A stretch of 38,141 bases of DNA from Acidobacteriota bacterium (GCA_016871055.1 VFZW01000014.1:1-38141); one strand, 5' to 3'. Positions 18,606 to 27,997 are shown, numbered from the stretch's first letter. Notes: a model not told the origin generated them from the sequence alone. Numbers and translations are program-made.

Positions 18606-19895
18606 ATGACTGGCCGTCGTGACTTCCTCTCTCTTGGCCTTGGCCTCGCCGTGCGCCCCACGCTGCGCATCGCCACGTTCGCGGTCGATGTAACGCCGCC
18701 GCTCGGCACGGCGCTCTGCTACGGACTCGTGCCGGACGCCGCGTCGATCGGCGATCGTCTCTGGGCGCGCGGCATCGTGCTGCTGCCGTCGGGTGACAGA
18801 CCTGTCGTGCTCTGCGCGGTCGACTGGCTCGGCATCGGCAATGGCAGCCGGGATCGGTGGCACACGGCCCTCGCAAAAGCCGCCGGCACAACGCCCGATC
18901 GCGTCAGCGTGCACACGGTTCATCAGCACGACGCGCCGGGCGACGACGTTACCGCGCACGCGCTGCTGCCCAAAGGCCTCTCGCTTTACGACGAAGCGTT
19001 CGCGGCCGCGACCGTCAAGCGCGTGGCCGAGGCGGTGAAGCGCGTGAAGCCGGTAGCGATCAGCCACGTCGGCATTGGCTCGGCCAAGGTCGACAGCATC
19101 GCGTCGAATCGCCGCATTCTCGGCCCCGACGGCAAGGTGGCCTTCGGCCGCATGACAGCGTGCCGCAACTCGCCGCACTGCGCGGCGCCGGAGGGCGTGA
19201 TCGATCCGCTGCTGCGTTCGCTCAGCTTCTACAACGGCGAACGCCGCGTCGCCACGCTCAGCTACTACGCCACGCACCCGATGAGCTACTACGGGAAATC
19301 GGTTGTCTCGGCCGATTTCATCGGCATGGCGCGCGACAAGCAGACCGACACATTTCAGATTCACTTCACCGGTGCGGCGGGCAATATCGGCGCGGGGCGA
19401 TACAACGACGGCGCCGTCGAAAACCGCGTGGTATTGGCAGGGCGGCTCGCCGATGGCATGGCGCGATCGAAGGCAAGTGAGGAGCGTGTGGCTTACGACG
19501 GCCTGCATTGGGCGGTGTCGCCGATTTCGTTGCCACTGCGCGAAGGCGCCGGCTTCACCGAGGCCGATATCACGAAGGTCGAAAAAGACCCGAAGTTGGC
19601 ACGCAACAACGCGAGGTATCTTGCGTTTTATCGCCTAACGAAAGCCGGCCGCAAGATCAATCTCACCGCGCTGACGATCGGCGGCGCGCGGGTCATCCAC
19701 ATGCCCGGCGAGTTGTTCGTCGAATATCAACTGCACGCCGGAACCGCGATGGCGGCCTACGGCGACTACGGCCCGATGTACATCGGCACCGCCGAGGCCT
19801 ACGAACAAGGCGGCTACGAAACGACGCTAGTTTCCCGAGTCGGTCCTCGGGCTGAGGAAATTATTAAAGAAGGGATTCGGCCGCTGCAAGTCTAG
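18606..19895 (+). CDS. Neutral/alkaline ceramidase-like protein, Tat-like signal
   Basis: MTGRRDFLSLGLGLAV; FAVDVTPPLG; VHTVHQHDAPG; GAAGNIGAGRYNDG. Confidence 0.75.
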   Translation: MTGRRDFLSLGLGLAVRPTLRIATFAVDVTPPLGTALCYGLVPDAASIGDRLWARGIVLLPSGDRPVVLCAVDWLGIGNGSRDRWHTALAKAAGTTPDRVSVHTVHQHDAPGDDVTAHALLPKGLSLYDEAFAAATVKRVAEAVKRVKPVAISHVGIGSAKVDSIASNRRILGPDGKVAFGRMTACRNSPHCAAPEGVIDPLLRSLSFYNGERRVATLSYYATHPMSYYGKSVVSADFIGMARDKQTDTFQIHFTGAAGNIGAGRYNDGAVENRVVLAGRLADGMARSKASEERVAYDGLHWAVSPISLPLREGAGFTEADITKVEKDPKLARNNARYLAFYRLTKAGRKINLTALTIGGARVIHMPGELFVEYQLHAGTAMAAYGDYGPMYIGTAEAYEQGGYETTLVSRVGPRAEEIIKEGIRPLQV

Positions 19896-20261
19896 CCGCT
19901 CGCGGATCTCTCGCACCGGGGACGTGCGGATCACGCCGAACTCCGGGTGAATAAACTCCATCAACATATCGTGGCCAATGAACCGCGTCTTGATGAGCGG
20001 CGTGCCCCAGGTCGAACCCGCCAGATGCACGCGAACCGGGTCGGGGCAGTACGTCGGATGCCCCGAAATAGTTATCTCGTTGTCGCCTTCGTATTCAATT
20101 CGGTAAAGGTGATTGCACGTCTGCACCTCCAGCACCGAGCCGATTAGCAACTGGTTCAAGTGCACGCCGCCATTGATCTCCGACTGGCAGATGGCGCTGT
20201 TGATCCCATCGTCGAAGTTGGGATGCGGAACGTAGAAGTCGAGCTTGGTGTCGAGATCCAT
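19827..20261 (-). CDS. Conserved hypothetical protein
   Basis: MDLDTKLDFYVPHPNF...NQLLIGSVLEVQTCNHLYRIEYEGDNEITISGHPTYCPDPVRVHLAGSTWG; -10-like hexamer before start. Confidence 0.75.
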   Translation of the reverse strand: MDLDTKLDFYVPHPNFDDGINSAICQSEINGGVHLNQLLIGSVLEVQTCNHLYRIEYEGDNEITISGHPTYCPDPVRVHLAGSTWGTPLIKTRFIGHDMLMEFIHPEFGVIRTSPVREIRERLDLQRPNPFFNNFLSPRTDSGN

Positions 20262-20301
20262 GACTGACTCTATCATGCAGCAAATCGCGACGGTTTGCAG
20301 C

Positions 20302-21732
20302 CTACCCCTGAATCGCGCGTTTCAGAAGGTTGGTAGTGATACGCTGCACTCGCGCGTCCGGGCCGGTTGGACGCACCCAATGCGACCACGGAAGAATGTG
20401 GCCGGGCGGCGAGGCCAGGCCTTGCGCCCACCAGATCGTCGCGGCGTTGAAAACGAAGTTTTTCTTCGGGCCAGGGTAGATCGTCGCCGTCCAGTGCGAC
20501 GGCTTCGTGCCGCCGGACAGCGCATCGCCCTCGGCCAGAATTTCGAGGTCCGGAACCGGCGCCGGATCGCCGTGGAACTCCCAACCGACAAGTCCGTCTA
20601 TGTGATCGCCCTTCTTCATGCCGGTGCCGGCGAACACCCAGTGGTCGGGCTTCGTCACGATCCAATCGCCGCCACCGTTGAACGGATAAACCGAGTGCGC
20701 GCCCATGAGCAGATTCGCTTTCGGCCCCTCTTGCGGGAACGGATGTTTGAAGAACTGATCGAGTCCGCCGTAGACTCCGCCGTAGACGCCCTCGCGGCTG
20801 ATGATGCGATTCGGGCGCCCGTCTTTGGCCGCTTGAAACGGCGTCAGGCCCATGACGGAGTTGCCGCTCAAGTAGAGATGCGTAACGCCGCGTTTCACCG
20901 ACTCCAACGCCGCGTTGTACTGGCGAATGTCCCAGTATTCGTCATGGCCGACGCTCAAGAAAACCTTCGCGCGCTCGAACTGCCCGACATCGATCATGTC
21001 CGAATTCGACGTGTAGGTCACGTCGTAGCCGTTAGCTTCGAGCCAGTAGCAGAGCGGATATTCCCAGAGCAGAAACTCGCCGGAGCCAATGGACAAAGGG
21101 TGATCGTAGATCTGCGCGTACTTGCAGTACGGGCGATCGAACGACGCGGCGACGCTCGGCGCCCAGGAGTGGCGCGGATCGGTGTACATCGAATAGTCGT
21201 CGGGCCACTTGTTGTAGGCGGCCCACGTGTTGTCGCTGCATTGGAACAACACGCCGGCTTTGCGCCGGTCGCGCACGATGAAGATGATGTAGCTCTGCCA
21301 GTTGTGCTCGTGTTTGGCTTCGGGCACACAGGTTAGCTTGCCGAGATAGACGCCCGACGGCCAGTCGTTCGGAATTTTCAATGACGCCGTTGGCTGCCAC
21401 TCGCACTCGCGCAGCCGCTTCGGGCCGACCGGAGGCTCGGGCTGCGTAACGGTCGCCAGGGGCCCGAGCTGCTTCATGTGTCGCGCGCCGGCGCCGCCGT
21501 AATAGCCCATGCGGAAAATGTCGATGGTGACGCGGCGTACTGGATTCGTCGAGACGAAAATCTGAAGAGTCTGGCCCGCTTCGACACTCTGGTGCGACGC
21601 GTAGCCTTCGACAAGCGCCGAGCGATAGCCCTTCGCTTTGTTCGGCCAGACTTTGGTCAGTTGCCATTCTGGCGTGCCGGGCTTCTTGTTTTCCAGAGCG
21701 AGTGCGGCTTGCAAAAGATCGCGACGGCGCAT
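20302..21732 (-). CDS. N,N-dimethylformamidase beta-subunit-like protein
   Basis: MRRRDLLQAALALE start; TNPVRRVTIDIFRMGYYGG, NWQSYIIFIVRD, FLSVGHDEYWD, GWEFHGDPAPVPDLEILAEG. Confidence 0.82.
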   Translation of the reverse strand: MRRRDLLQAALALENKKPGTPEWQLTKVWPNKAKGYRSALVEGYASHQSVEAGQTLQIFVSTNPVRRVTIDIFRMGYYGGAGARHMKQLGPLATVTQPEPPVGPKRLRECEWQPTASLKIPNDWPSGVYLGKLTCVPEAKHEHNWQSYIIFIVRDRRKAGVLFQCSDNTWAAYNKWPDDYSMYTDPRHSWAPSVAASFDRPYCKYAQIYDHPLSIGSGEFLLWEYPLCYWLEANGYDVTYTSNSDMIDVGQFERAKVFLSVGHDEYWDIRQYNAALESVKRGVTHLYLSGNSVMGLTPFQAAKDGRPNRIISREGVYGGVYGGLDQFFKHPFPQEGPKANLLMGAHSVYPFNGGGDWIVTKPDHWVFAGTGMKKGDHIDGLVGWEFHGDPAPVPDLEILAEGDALSGGTKPSHWTATIYPGPKKNFVFNAATIWWAQGLASPPGHILPWSHWVRPTGPDARVQRITTNLLKRAIQG

Positions 21733-21756
21733 ACCTGGAATGGTAGAACAGAAGAG

Positions 21757-23481
21757 ATGACACGACGGGAATTGATCGCGCTGTTGGCTGCGAGCGGAAG
21801 CGCGGATGCACAAGGCGTGGCGAGCCGCGTGGCGAAGGCAATACCGCGCGGCAAACTGTCTGGCCGGCCGTTTCCGGCGAAGTTCATCAATGTATCGGCG
21901 GCGGCGGGGCTGAAAGTTCCGGCGATTTATGGCGGCGTCACCGAGAAGCAGTACATCCTCGAAACGATCGGTTGCGGCGTGGCGTTCATCGACTACGACA
22001 ACGACGGCTGGCTCGACATCTTCGTGCTGAACGGAACGCGTTTCAGCGGCGCGCCGGTGGATGCGTCAAACCGGCTGTACAGGAACAACCGCGACGGCAC
22101 GTTCACCGACGTGACGCGGAAGGCGGGCTTGTTCAAGCAGGGCTGGGCGTCCGCCGTCTGCGCGGGTGATTTCGACAACGATGGGCACACGGATTTGTTT
22201 GTAACGTATTGGGGCCAAAATGTTTTATACAAAAACAACGGCGACGGCACGTTCAGCGATGTGACGGCAAAAGCGGGTCTCATCGATCCAAAGCGGCGGT
22301 GGGGCGCTGGCTGTACGTTTCTCGACTACGACCGCGATGGAAAGCTCGATCTGTTCGTCTCCAACTACGTCGACTTCGATCCCGGCAAAGTCCCCAAGCC
22401 GGGACAGAATTCGTTCTGCAACTGGAAGGGGATCCCGGTGAACTGCGGGCCGCTCGGGCTGCCGCCGGGCAGTCATTCGCTCTACCGCAACAACGGCGAC
22501 GGCACGTTCACCGATGTATCGGCGAAGTCGGGAGTGTCCAAGGCGAGGGGCTCCTACGGCATGACCGCCGTTGCCGCCGACTTCGACAACGACGGCTGGC
22601 CCGACATATACGTCGCGTGCGATTCAACGCCATCGTTTCTCTTCAAGAACAACCACGACGGCACGTTCAGCGAAATCGGCCTGGAAAGCGGCGTGGCGCT
22701 GAACGAAGACGGCATGGAGCAAGCCGGCATGGGCATCGGTGTCGGCGACTACGACCTCGACGGTAACCTCGACGTCTTCAAGACGCACTTCGCCGACGAT
22801 ACAAACGTGCTCTACCGCAATGACGGCAGGGGTAACTTTCAGGACATGACGATTCGGAGCGGCATCGCCGTCGAGACGCGCTTCATCGGCTGGGGCGCGG
22901 GCATGACCGACCTCGATAACGACGGTCTACCCGATATTTTCTTCGTCACCGGCAACGTCTATCCGGAGGTCGAAAAGAAGCTCGAGCAATATCCCTACAA
23001 GACGCCGCGTGTCATCTTCCGGAATCTGGGTGGCGGTGTGTTCGAGGAACTGCTCGGCGAGATCGACGAAGTGCATTCCAGCCGCGGCTGCGCGTTTGGC
23101 GACTTCGACAACGACGGCGATGTCGACCTTTTGATCTGGAACATGGACGCGCCGCCTTCGCTGCTGCGGAACGATCTGAACGCGCCCGGCCGGCACTGGC
23201 TGAAGGTGAAGCTCGAAGGCACGGTTTCGAACCGCTCGGCGATTGGGGCGCGTGTCACCGTAAGCTACGGCGGGAAAAAACAGTCGCAGGAAGTCCTGAG
23301 CCAGGCGAGTTTTTACTCGGTGAACGACTGGCGCTTGCACTTCGGACTGGGTGCGGCGAGCGTTGTCGACGTTGAAGTGCGTTGGCCCACCGGCAAGAAA
23401 GAATTGTTCGCGAAAGTCACGGCGGACGCGCTGGTGACGATTCGCGAGGGGCGCGGCATCACGGGCCGCCAGAAATTTTGA
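21757..23481 (+). CDS. CRTAC1-like FG-GAP/VCBS repeat protein with ASPIC/UnbV C-terminus
   Basis: MTRRELIALLAASGSADAQ start; repeated FDNDGxxDxFV...NNGDGTFTDVT units; NRSAIGARVTVSYGGKKQSQEV. Confidence 0.92.
   Translation: MTRRELIALLAASGSADAQGVASRVAKAIPRGKLSGRPFPAKFINVSAAAGLKVPAIYGGVTEKQYILETIGCGVAFIDYDNDGWLDIFVLNGTRFSGAPVDASNRLYRNNRDGTFTDVTRKAGLFKQGWASAVCAGDFDNDGHTDLFVTYWGQNVLYKNNGDGTFSDVTAKAGLIDPKRRWGAGCTFLDYDRDGKLDLFVSNYVDFDPGKVPKPGQNSFCNWKGIPVNCGPLGLPPGSHSLYRNNGDGTFTDVSAKSGVSKARGSYGMTAVAADFDNDGWPDIYVACDSTPSFLFKNNHDGTFSEIGLESGVALNEDGMEQAGMGIGVGDYDLDGNLDVFKTHFADDTNVLYRNDGRGNFQDMTIRSGIAVETRFIGWGAGMTDLDNDGLPDIFFVTGNVYPEVEKKLEQYPYKTPRVIFRNLGGGVFEELLGEIDEVHSSRGCAFGDFDNDGDVDLLIWNMDAPPSLLRNDLNAPGRHWLKVKLEGTVSNRSAIGARVTVSYGGKKQSQEVLSQASFYSVNDWRLHFGLGAASVVDVEVRWPTGKKELFAKVTADALVTIREGRGITGRQKF
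22084..22669 (+). repeat. Dispersed ~22-bp in-gene repeats AACAAC(g/c)(g/a)CGACGGCACGTTCA at 22084, 22234, 22489, 22648
   Basis: Copies at 22234 and 22489 are identical over 22 bp; they encode NN(G/R/H)DGTF of FG-GAP units. Confidence 0.85.
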
Positions 23482-23552
23482 GCAACCAGCGCATGTACAA
23501 TGAGGTCATCCCGATCAGTCGACAGCTTATTTAAGGGAGGGTTGTTACCTAC

Positions 23553-24722
23553 GTGAACGTTATCGTCGGAGTACCCAAGGAAACGTTTCCTTCTGAGTGC
23601 CGTGTCGCTATGACTCCTAGCGGTTTTGACCGGTTGACGAAGGCCGGCATGAAGCTCGTCGTTGAACAAGGCGCCGGCGACGCCGCCGGATTTCCCGATT
23701 CCGAATACGAGGCAAAGGGCGCGAAGCTCGTCTCTCGCGCGGAAGTATTTGCGCAGGCCGGTGTAATTTTACAAGTGCGCACGCTGGGTGCGAATCCCGC
23801 CGCGGGCGAGGCCGACAGCGGGTTGCTGCGGAAAGGTCAGATCGTCATCGGCATGTCGGAACCGCTCACCGCGCTGGATCAAGTTTCGACGATGGCCAAG
23901 GCTGGCGTCACGCTCTTTGCGATGGAGTTGATTCCGCGCATCACGCGAGCGCAAGCGATGGACGCGTTGTCATCCATGGCGACCGTCGCCGGATATCGCG
24001 CGGTGCTCGCCGGCGCGCAGGCGTCGGCGCGGATGTTTCCGATGTTGACCACCGCCGCGGGAACGATCGCGCCCGCCAGAGTGTTCGTGCTCGGCGTCGG
24101 CGTCGCGGGCCTGCAGGCGTTGGCGACGGCGAAGCGCCTGGGTGCGGTTTGCAGCGCGTACGACGTGCGCGCGGCGGCGCGCGAGCAGGCCGAAAGCGTG
24201 GGCGCGAAGTTCATCGCGCTGGAAATCGAAACGACGGCCGCGGAGGGCTCGGGCGGGTACGCCAAGGCGATGGATGAAGAGTTCTATCGCAAGCAGCGCG
24301 AGTTGTTGACGAAGGTCTTGCGCGAGCAGGACGTGGTCATTACAACCGCCGCGGTGCCGGGCCGCAAGGCGCCGGTTCTGATCACAGCCGAGATGGTGCG
24401 CGCGATGCATCCGGGTGCGGTCATCGTCGATATGGCGGCCGAACGCGGCGGCAACTGCGAGTTGACGCGCGCCGGTGAAACAGTTGTGGAAGCGGGCGTG
24501 TCGATTTTGGGCATCACGAATCTGCCGTCGGAATCGGCGTATCACGCCAGCCAGATGTACGCGAAGAACGTGGCGACGCTGCTCGAACATCTGGCGCCGA
24601 ATGGCGTGATTTCGCTCAATCTGACTGACGAAATCACGCGGGAAACGCTGGTCACACACGAAGGCGCAGCCGTGCATCCGCGCGTCGCCGCTCTGCTCGC
24701 TCCGGTTCTGGTGGAAGGATAG
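23553..24722 (+). CDS. pntAA: NAD(P) transhydrogenase alpha subunit part 1; GTG start
   Basis: VGVPKETFPSECRVAMTP, VLGVGVAGLQALATAKRLGA, PGRKAPVLIT. Confidence 0.94.
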   Translation: MNVIVGVPKETFPSECRVAMTPSGFDRLTKAGMKLVVEQGAGDAAGFPDSEYEAKGAKLVSRAEVFAQAGVILQVRTLGANPAAGEADSGLLRKGQIVIGMSEPLTALDQVSTMAKAGVTLFAMELIPRITRAQAMDALSSMATVAGYRAVLAGAQASARMFPMLTTAAGTIAPARVFVLGVGVAGLQALATAKRLGAVCSAYDVRAAAREQAESVGAKFIALEIETTAAEGSGGYAKAMDEEFYRKQRELLTKVLREQDVVITTAAVPGRKAPVLITAEMVRAMHPGAVIVDMAAERGGNCELTRAGETVVEAGVSILGITNLPSESAYHASQMYAKNVATLLEHLAPNGVISLNLTDEITRETLVTHEGAAVHPRVAALLAPVLVEG

Positions 24723-24724
24723 TC

Positions 24725-25012
24725 ATGCACGTTTACGAAATCGGTTTGTGGATATTTTTGCTCGCGGCGTTTCTCGGCTTTGAGCTGATTCGCCGCGTGT
24801 CTCCGCTGCTGCACACGCCGCTGATGTCGCTGACCAACGCGATATCGTCGGTCGCCGTTGTCGGTGCGATTCTGGTCGCTGGACATAAGGACGCATCGAC
24901 GCTGGCGAAGGTATTGGGCTGCATCGCCGTCACCGCCTCGACCATCAACGCCGTCGGCGGGTATCTGATTACCGACCGCACGCTGAAGATGTTCAAGAAG
25001 AGGGACGAGTAA
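24725..25012 (+). CDS. pntAB: NAD(P) transhydrogenase alpha subunit part 2 (membrane)
   Basis: FLGFELIRRVSPLLHTPLMSLTNAISSVAVVGAIL. Confidence 0.94.
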   Translation: MHVYEIGLWIFLLAAFLGFELIRRVSPLLHTPLMSLTNAISSVAVVGAILVAGHKDASTLAKVLGCIAVTASTINAVGGYLITDRTLKMFKKRDE

Positions 25013-26391
25013 TGCAAAACGTCATTTACCCGATTTTCTATCTGTTCGCGGCGGCGCTGTATATTCTCGCGTTGAAGTGGATGAGTTCGCCGTCGACGGC
25101 GCGGCGCGGCGTGCGCGCGGGCGAGGCCGCGATGTTGCTGGCCGTTGTCGGCACGTTGCTGCGCTTTGAAGTCGTCGAGTATCACTGGATCGCGCTTGCG
25201 TTCCTAATCGGCGCCGCGATCGGCGCGCCGCTGGCGCTGAAGATGCCGATGACCGCCGTGCCGCAGCGAACCGCGATCGCGCAGGCGTTCGGTGCGCTGG
25301 CCGCGGCGTTGATCGGCACCGCGGAGTTGCTCGAAGCGCATCCAAGCGGATTTGTGATGGCTGCGCTGACGGTCGAGATGCTGCTCGGCTACATGACATT
25401 CACCGCGAGCTTGATCGCATTCGGCAAACTGCAAGAGCTATTACCAGGCCGCCCGATGACCTATCGCGGGCAAAACTACTTCAATCTCAGCGTCCTTGCG
25501 GGCGCGATTTGCCTCGGCGTGCTGATGAACCAGTCGGCCGACCCGATGACGATCTTCCCGTACTTCGTTGGTGCGTCTCTGTTATTCGGCATCCTGCTGA
25601 TCCTGCCGATCGGCGGCGCGGATATGCCGACCGTGATCGCGCTGCTCAACTCCTATGCCGGCCTTTCCGCTTGCGCGATGGGATTCGCGTTTGACAACAA
25701 GTTGCTGATCGTTGCCGGCGCGCTCGACGGCTCGTCGGGCTTCATTCTCTCGATCATCATGTGCCGTGCGATGAACCGGTCGTTCACCAACGTGTTGTTC
25801 GGCGGCTTCGGCGCGCTGCAACAATCCGCCGCCGGTTCGGCGGAACAGCGGCCCGTGCGCTCGGCGTCACCGGAAGAAGCGGCGTCAATTCTCGATGCTG
25901 CTCGCTCCGTAATCATCATTCCCGGTTACGGACTCGCCGTCGCGCAGGCGCAGCACAAGATTCGCGAGATGCACGACATCCTTACCAAACGCGGCGTCGA
26001 AGTGCGGTTCGCGATTCATCCGGTCGCCGGCCGCATGCCGGGGCACATGAACGTGCTGCTGGCCGAAGCTGACATTCCTTACGACAAGCTGGTCGAAATG
26101 GAAGAGATCAACGGCGACTTCCCGATGTGCGACGTGGCGCTCGTGATTGGCGCCAACGACGTTGTGAACCCGGCGGCGAAAAACGATCCGGCTAGCCCGA
26201 TCGCGGGCATGCCGATTCTCGAAGTCGACAACGCGCGGACCGTCATGATCATCAAACGCGGCATGGCGGCGGGGTTTGCGGGCATCGACAACGAACTCTA
26301 TTACATGGACAAAACGCTGATGCTGTTTGGCGATGCGAAGTCGTATGTTTCGAGTTTGGTGAAGGAGCTGGGCGCGCAAGGGAACGAGTAG
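25012..26391 (+). CDS. pntB: NAD(P) transhydrogenase beta subunit
   Basis: IIIPGYGLAVAQAQHKIREM, HPVAGRMPGHMNVLLAEA, VIGANDVVNPAA. Confidence 0.96.
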   Translation: MQNVIYPIFYLFAAALYILALKWMSSPSTARRGVRAGEAAMLLAVVGTLLRFEVVEYHWIALAFLIGAAIGAPLALKMPMTAVPQRTAIAQAFGALAAALIGTAELLEAHPSGFVMAALTVEMLLGYMTFTASLIAFGKLQELLPGRPMTYRGQNYFNLSVLAGAICLGVLMNQSADPMTIFPYFVGASLLFGILLILPIGGADMPTVIALLNSYAGLSACAMGFAFDNKLLIVAGALDGSSGFILSIIMCRAMNRSFTNVLFGGFGALQQSAAGSAEQRPVRSASPEEAASILDAARSVIIIPGYGLAVAQAQHKIREMHDILTKRGVEVRFAIHPVAGRMPGHMNVLLAEADIPYDKLVEMEEINGDFPMCDVALVIGANDVVNPAAKNDPASPIAGMPILEVDNARTVMIIKRGMAAGFAGIDNELYYMDKTLMLFGDAKSYVSSLVKELGAQGNE

Positions 26392-26413
26392 CGCTACACT
26401 GTAGTCGAATCCC

Positions 26414-26767
26414 ATGGGCGTTCAAAAGACAATGGACTTCATTCTCGAGCAGCAGGCGGCGTCGACCGCCCGCATGGCTCATGTCGACCTTGTTATGGGT
26501 CGGCTGGTTGAATCCCATTACAACCTGGAACAACACTTCGCCAAGCTGGCGGAGGCGATCACTGAAACCAATCAGGCGATCACCGAAACCAACAAGTCGC
26601 TAACCGAAACGAATCGGAGCGTATCGGCCATTGCGCTAGCATCCGCCTAGACGGACGCGCGGCTTGACCGCTTGTCTGAACGTGTCGATTCAATCGGCGC
26701 CAAGGTCGACGCACTCGTCGATATCGTCGATTCGATGGTGAGGCGAGAATTGCCGCCCAGCGCGTAG
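26414..26767 (+). pseudogene. Coiled-coil protein interrupted by in-frame TAG (26648-26650)
   Basis: Same frame continues after TAG as TDARLDRLSERVDSIGAKVDALVDIVDSMVRRELPPSA then TAG at 26765-26767. Confidence 0.6.
26555..26617 (+). repeat. Three tandem 21-bp heptad-coding units
   Basis: GCGATCACTGAAACCAATCAG / GCGATCACCGAAACCAACAAG / TCGCTAACCGAAACGAATCGG, encoding (A/S)(I/L)TETN(Q/K/R). Confidence 0.85.
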
Positions 26768-27220
26768 CTAGCCGCAAGGCGGCAGATGCTCTAAGTCCGC
26801 AAGATCCTGCATCCGGCCCGAAGCCGCTTTGTTGCGCCGCAACTCCGCGAGGCCGATGACGGGGATTCGAATTTCACCGTCTTCCCAATACACACGATTC
26901 GGCCACGCTTCCTCGAAACCGACTCCGCTGATCGATTTGAGGATTTCGATTCGGTACGGCGGGACCCCGAAACGCACCACGGCCTTTTCTTCTGAAAACA
27001 AGTCATCCGGCGCATCCGCGAACGCGAAGGTGCGCAGCGCCGCAACGGTACGCTCTTGGTTTTCTTTATCCGCCGCGATCCAGAAATCGATGTGCTTTGT
27101 GTTCCGCACCCAGCCGTAGTAACCAACGGCGTATCCGCCGATCAAGAGATATCGAACGTCATGCGAGTCGAGACACTTCCAGAATTCCAGGAAATGCGGT
27201 TTCATCTGGACCGTCGCCAT
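26768..27220 (-). CDS. Nucleotidyltransferase-fold protein (DUF6036-like), likely catalytically degenerate
   Basis: VRYLLIGGYAVGYYGWVRNTKHIDFWIAADKENQERTVAALRTF. Confidence 0.75.
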   Translation of the reverse strand: MATVQMKPHFLEFWKCLDSHDVRYLLIGGYAVGYYGWVRNTKHIDFWIAADKENQERTVAALRTFAFADAPDDLFSEEKAVVRFGVPPYRIEILKSISGVGFEEAWPNRVYWEDGEIRIPVIGLAELRRNKAASGRMQDLADLEHLPPCG

Positions 27221-27347
27221 ACCAACTCCTTCGCAATTCCGCGAGCAGCGCCATCCGTTCATTCGGCGTCATCGCCCACATCTCTTCACGGTCGCGGCGC
27301 TCGGCCTCTTCGAAACCCTGTACCACTTCCAGTTTCCACTCCGGCAT
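27159..27347 (-). CDS. Small protein paired with nucleotidyltransferase (antitoxin candidate)
   Basis: MPEWKLEVVQGFEEAERRDREEMWAMTPNERMALLAELRRSWYGDG; overlaps the downstream gene by about 62 bp. Confidence 0.6.
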   Translation of the reverse strand: MPEWKLEVVQGFEEAERRDREEMWAMTPNERMALLAELRRSWYGDGPDETAFPGILEVSRLA

Positions 27348-27356
27348 GCAATTTCA

Positions 27357-27977
27357 TTATGGCGCAAGCCTCTCGCGTCGCCAGCCGCCATCTTCGCGCC
27401 GATACCGCAGCCGGTCATGCAGGCGATTCTCGCGGCCCTGCCAGAACTCGATCTCGTGCGGAACAAGCCGATAGCCGCCCCAGTGCGGCGGGCGCGGAAC
27501 ATCGCCGGGAAAGCGCGCTTCGGCGGCGGCCTCGGCCGCGGCGAGTTGTGCGCGATCGGCAACGACGGCGCTCTGCGACGACGCCCACGCCGAAATGCGA
27601 TGCCCCCGCGGCCGGCTTGCAAAATAGGCGTCGCTCTCCTCGGCGCTTGCTTTTTCGATCCGCCCCGCGACTCGAACCTGCCGATGCAACGGCTGCCACC
27701 AAACGGTGAAGGAAGCGCGTGGATCGGCTGCGATCTCCAGGCCCTTGGCGCTTTCGTAGTTTGTGTAGAACACGAAGCCGCGATCGTCATACCCGCGCAG
27801 CAGCACAATGCGCACACTCGCGGGAGACGTCGCAAGCGCAATTCCATTGGGTTCGGCGATATCGGCGGCGAGCGCCGCATTCATCCACTCCGCGAACAAC
27901 GCGATCGGATCCGCGCCCGCGACCTCTTCGCGCAACTCGGACAATGTGTAGGACTCTCGGATCTTCTCAATGCTCAT
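27357..27977 (-). CDS. pdxH: Pyridoxamine 5'-phosphate oxidase
   Basis: RIVLLRGYDDRGFVFYTNYESAKG, FTVWWQPLHRQVRVAGRIEK, YFASRPRGHRISAWAS, C-terminal ENRLHDRLRYRRE..GWRRERLAP. Confidence 0.96.
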   Translation of the reverse strand: MSIEKIRESYTLSELREEVAGADPIALFAEWMNAALAADIAEPNGIALATSPASVRIVLLRGYDDRGFVFYTNYESAKGLEIAADPRASFTVWWQPLHRQVRVAGRIEKASAEESDAYFASRPRGHRISAWASSQSAVVADRAQLAAAEAAAEARFPGDVPRPPHWGGYRLVPHEIEFWQGRENRLHDRLRYRREDGGWRRERLAP

Positions 27978-27997
27978 CGATTACTCTGATTAGATCC

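Noticed and set aside
18372-19508. 378-aa minus ORF across the ceramidase-like gene
   Set aside because: Shadow ORF; only the separate DUF2277 frame in this area is recognisable.
20245-21336. 363-aa plus ORF opposite the DMFase-like gene
   Set aside because: Antisense shadow; the minus frame has the real protein.
22084-22669. Repeated 22-bp DNA units that might suggest a mobile or CRISPR-like array
   Set aside because: Explained by conserved NNGDGTF coding units of FG-GAP repeats; spacing irregular and in frame.
23553-26391. Split transhydrogenase alpha subunit as possible gene fission
   Set aside because: A separate alpha1/alpha2/beta arrangement is well known in bacteria.
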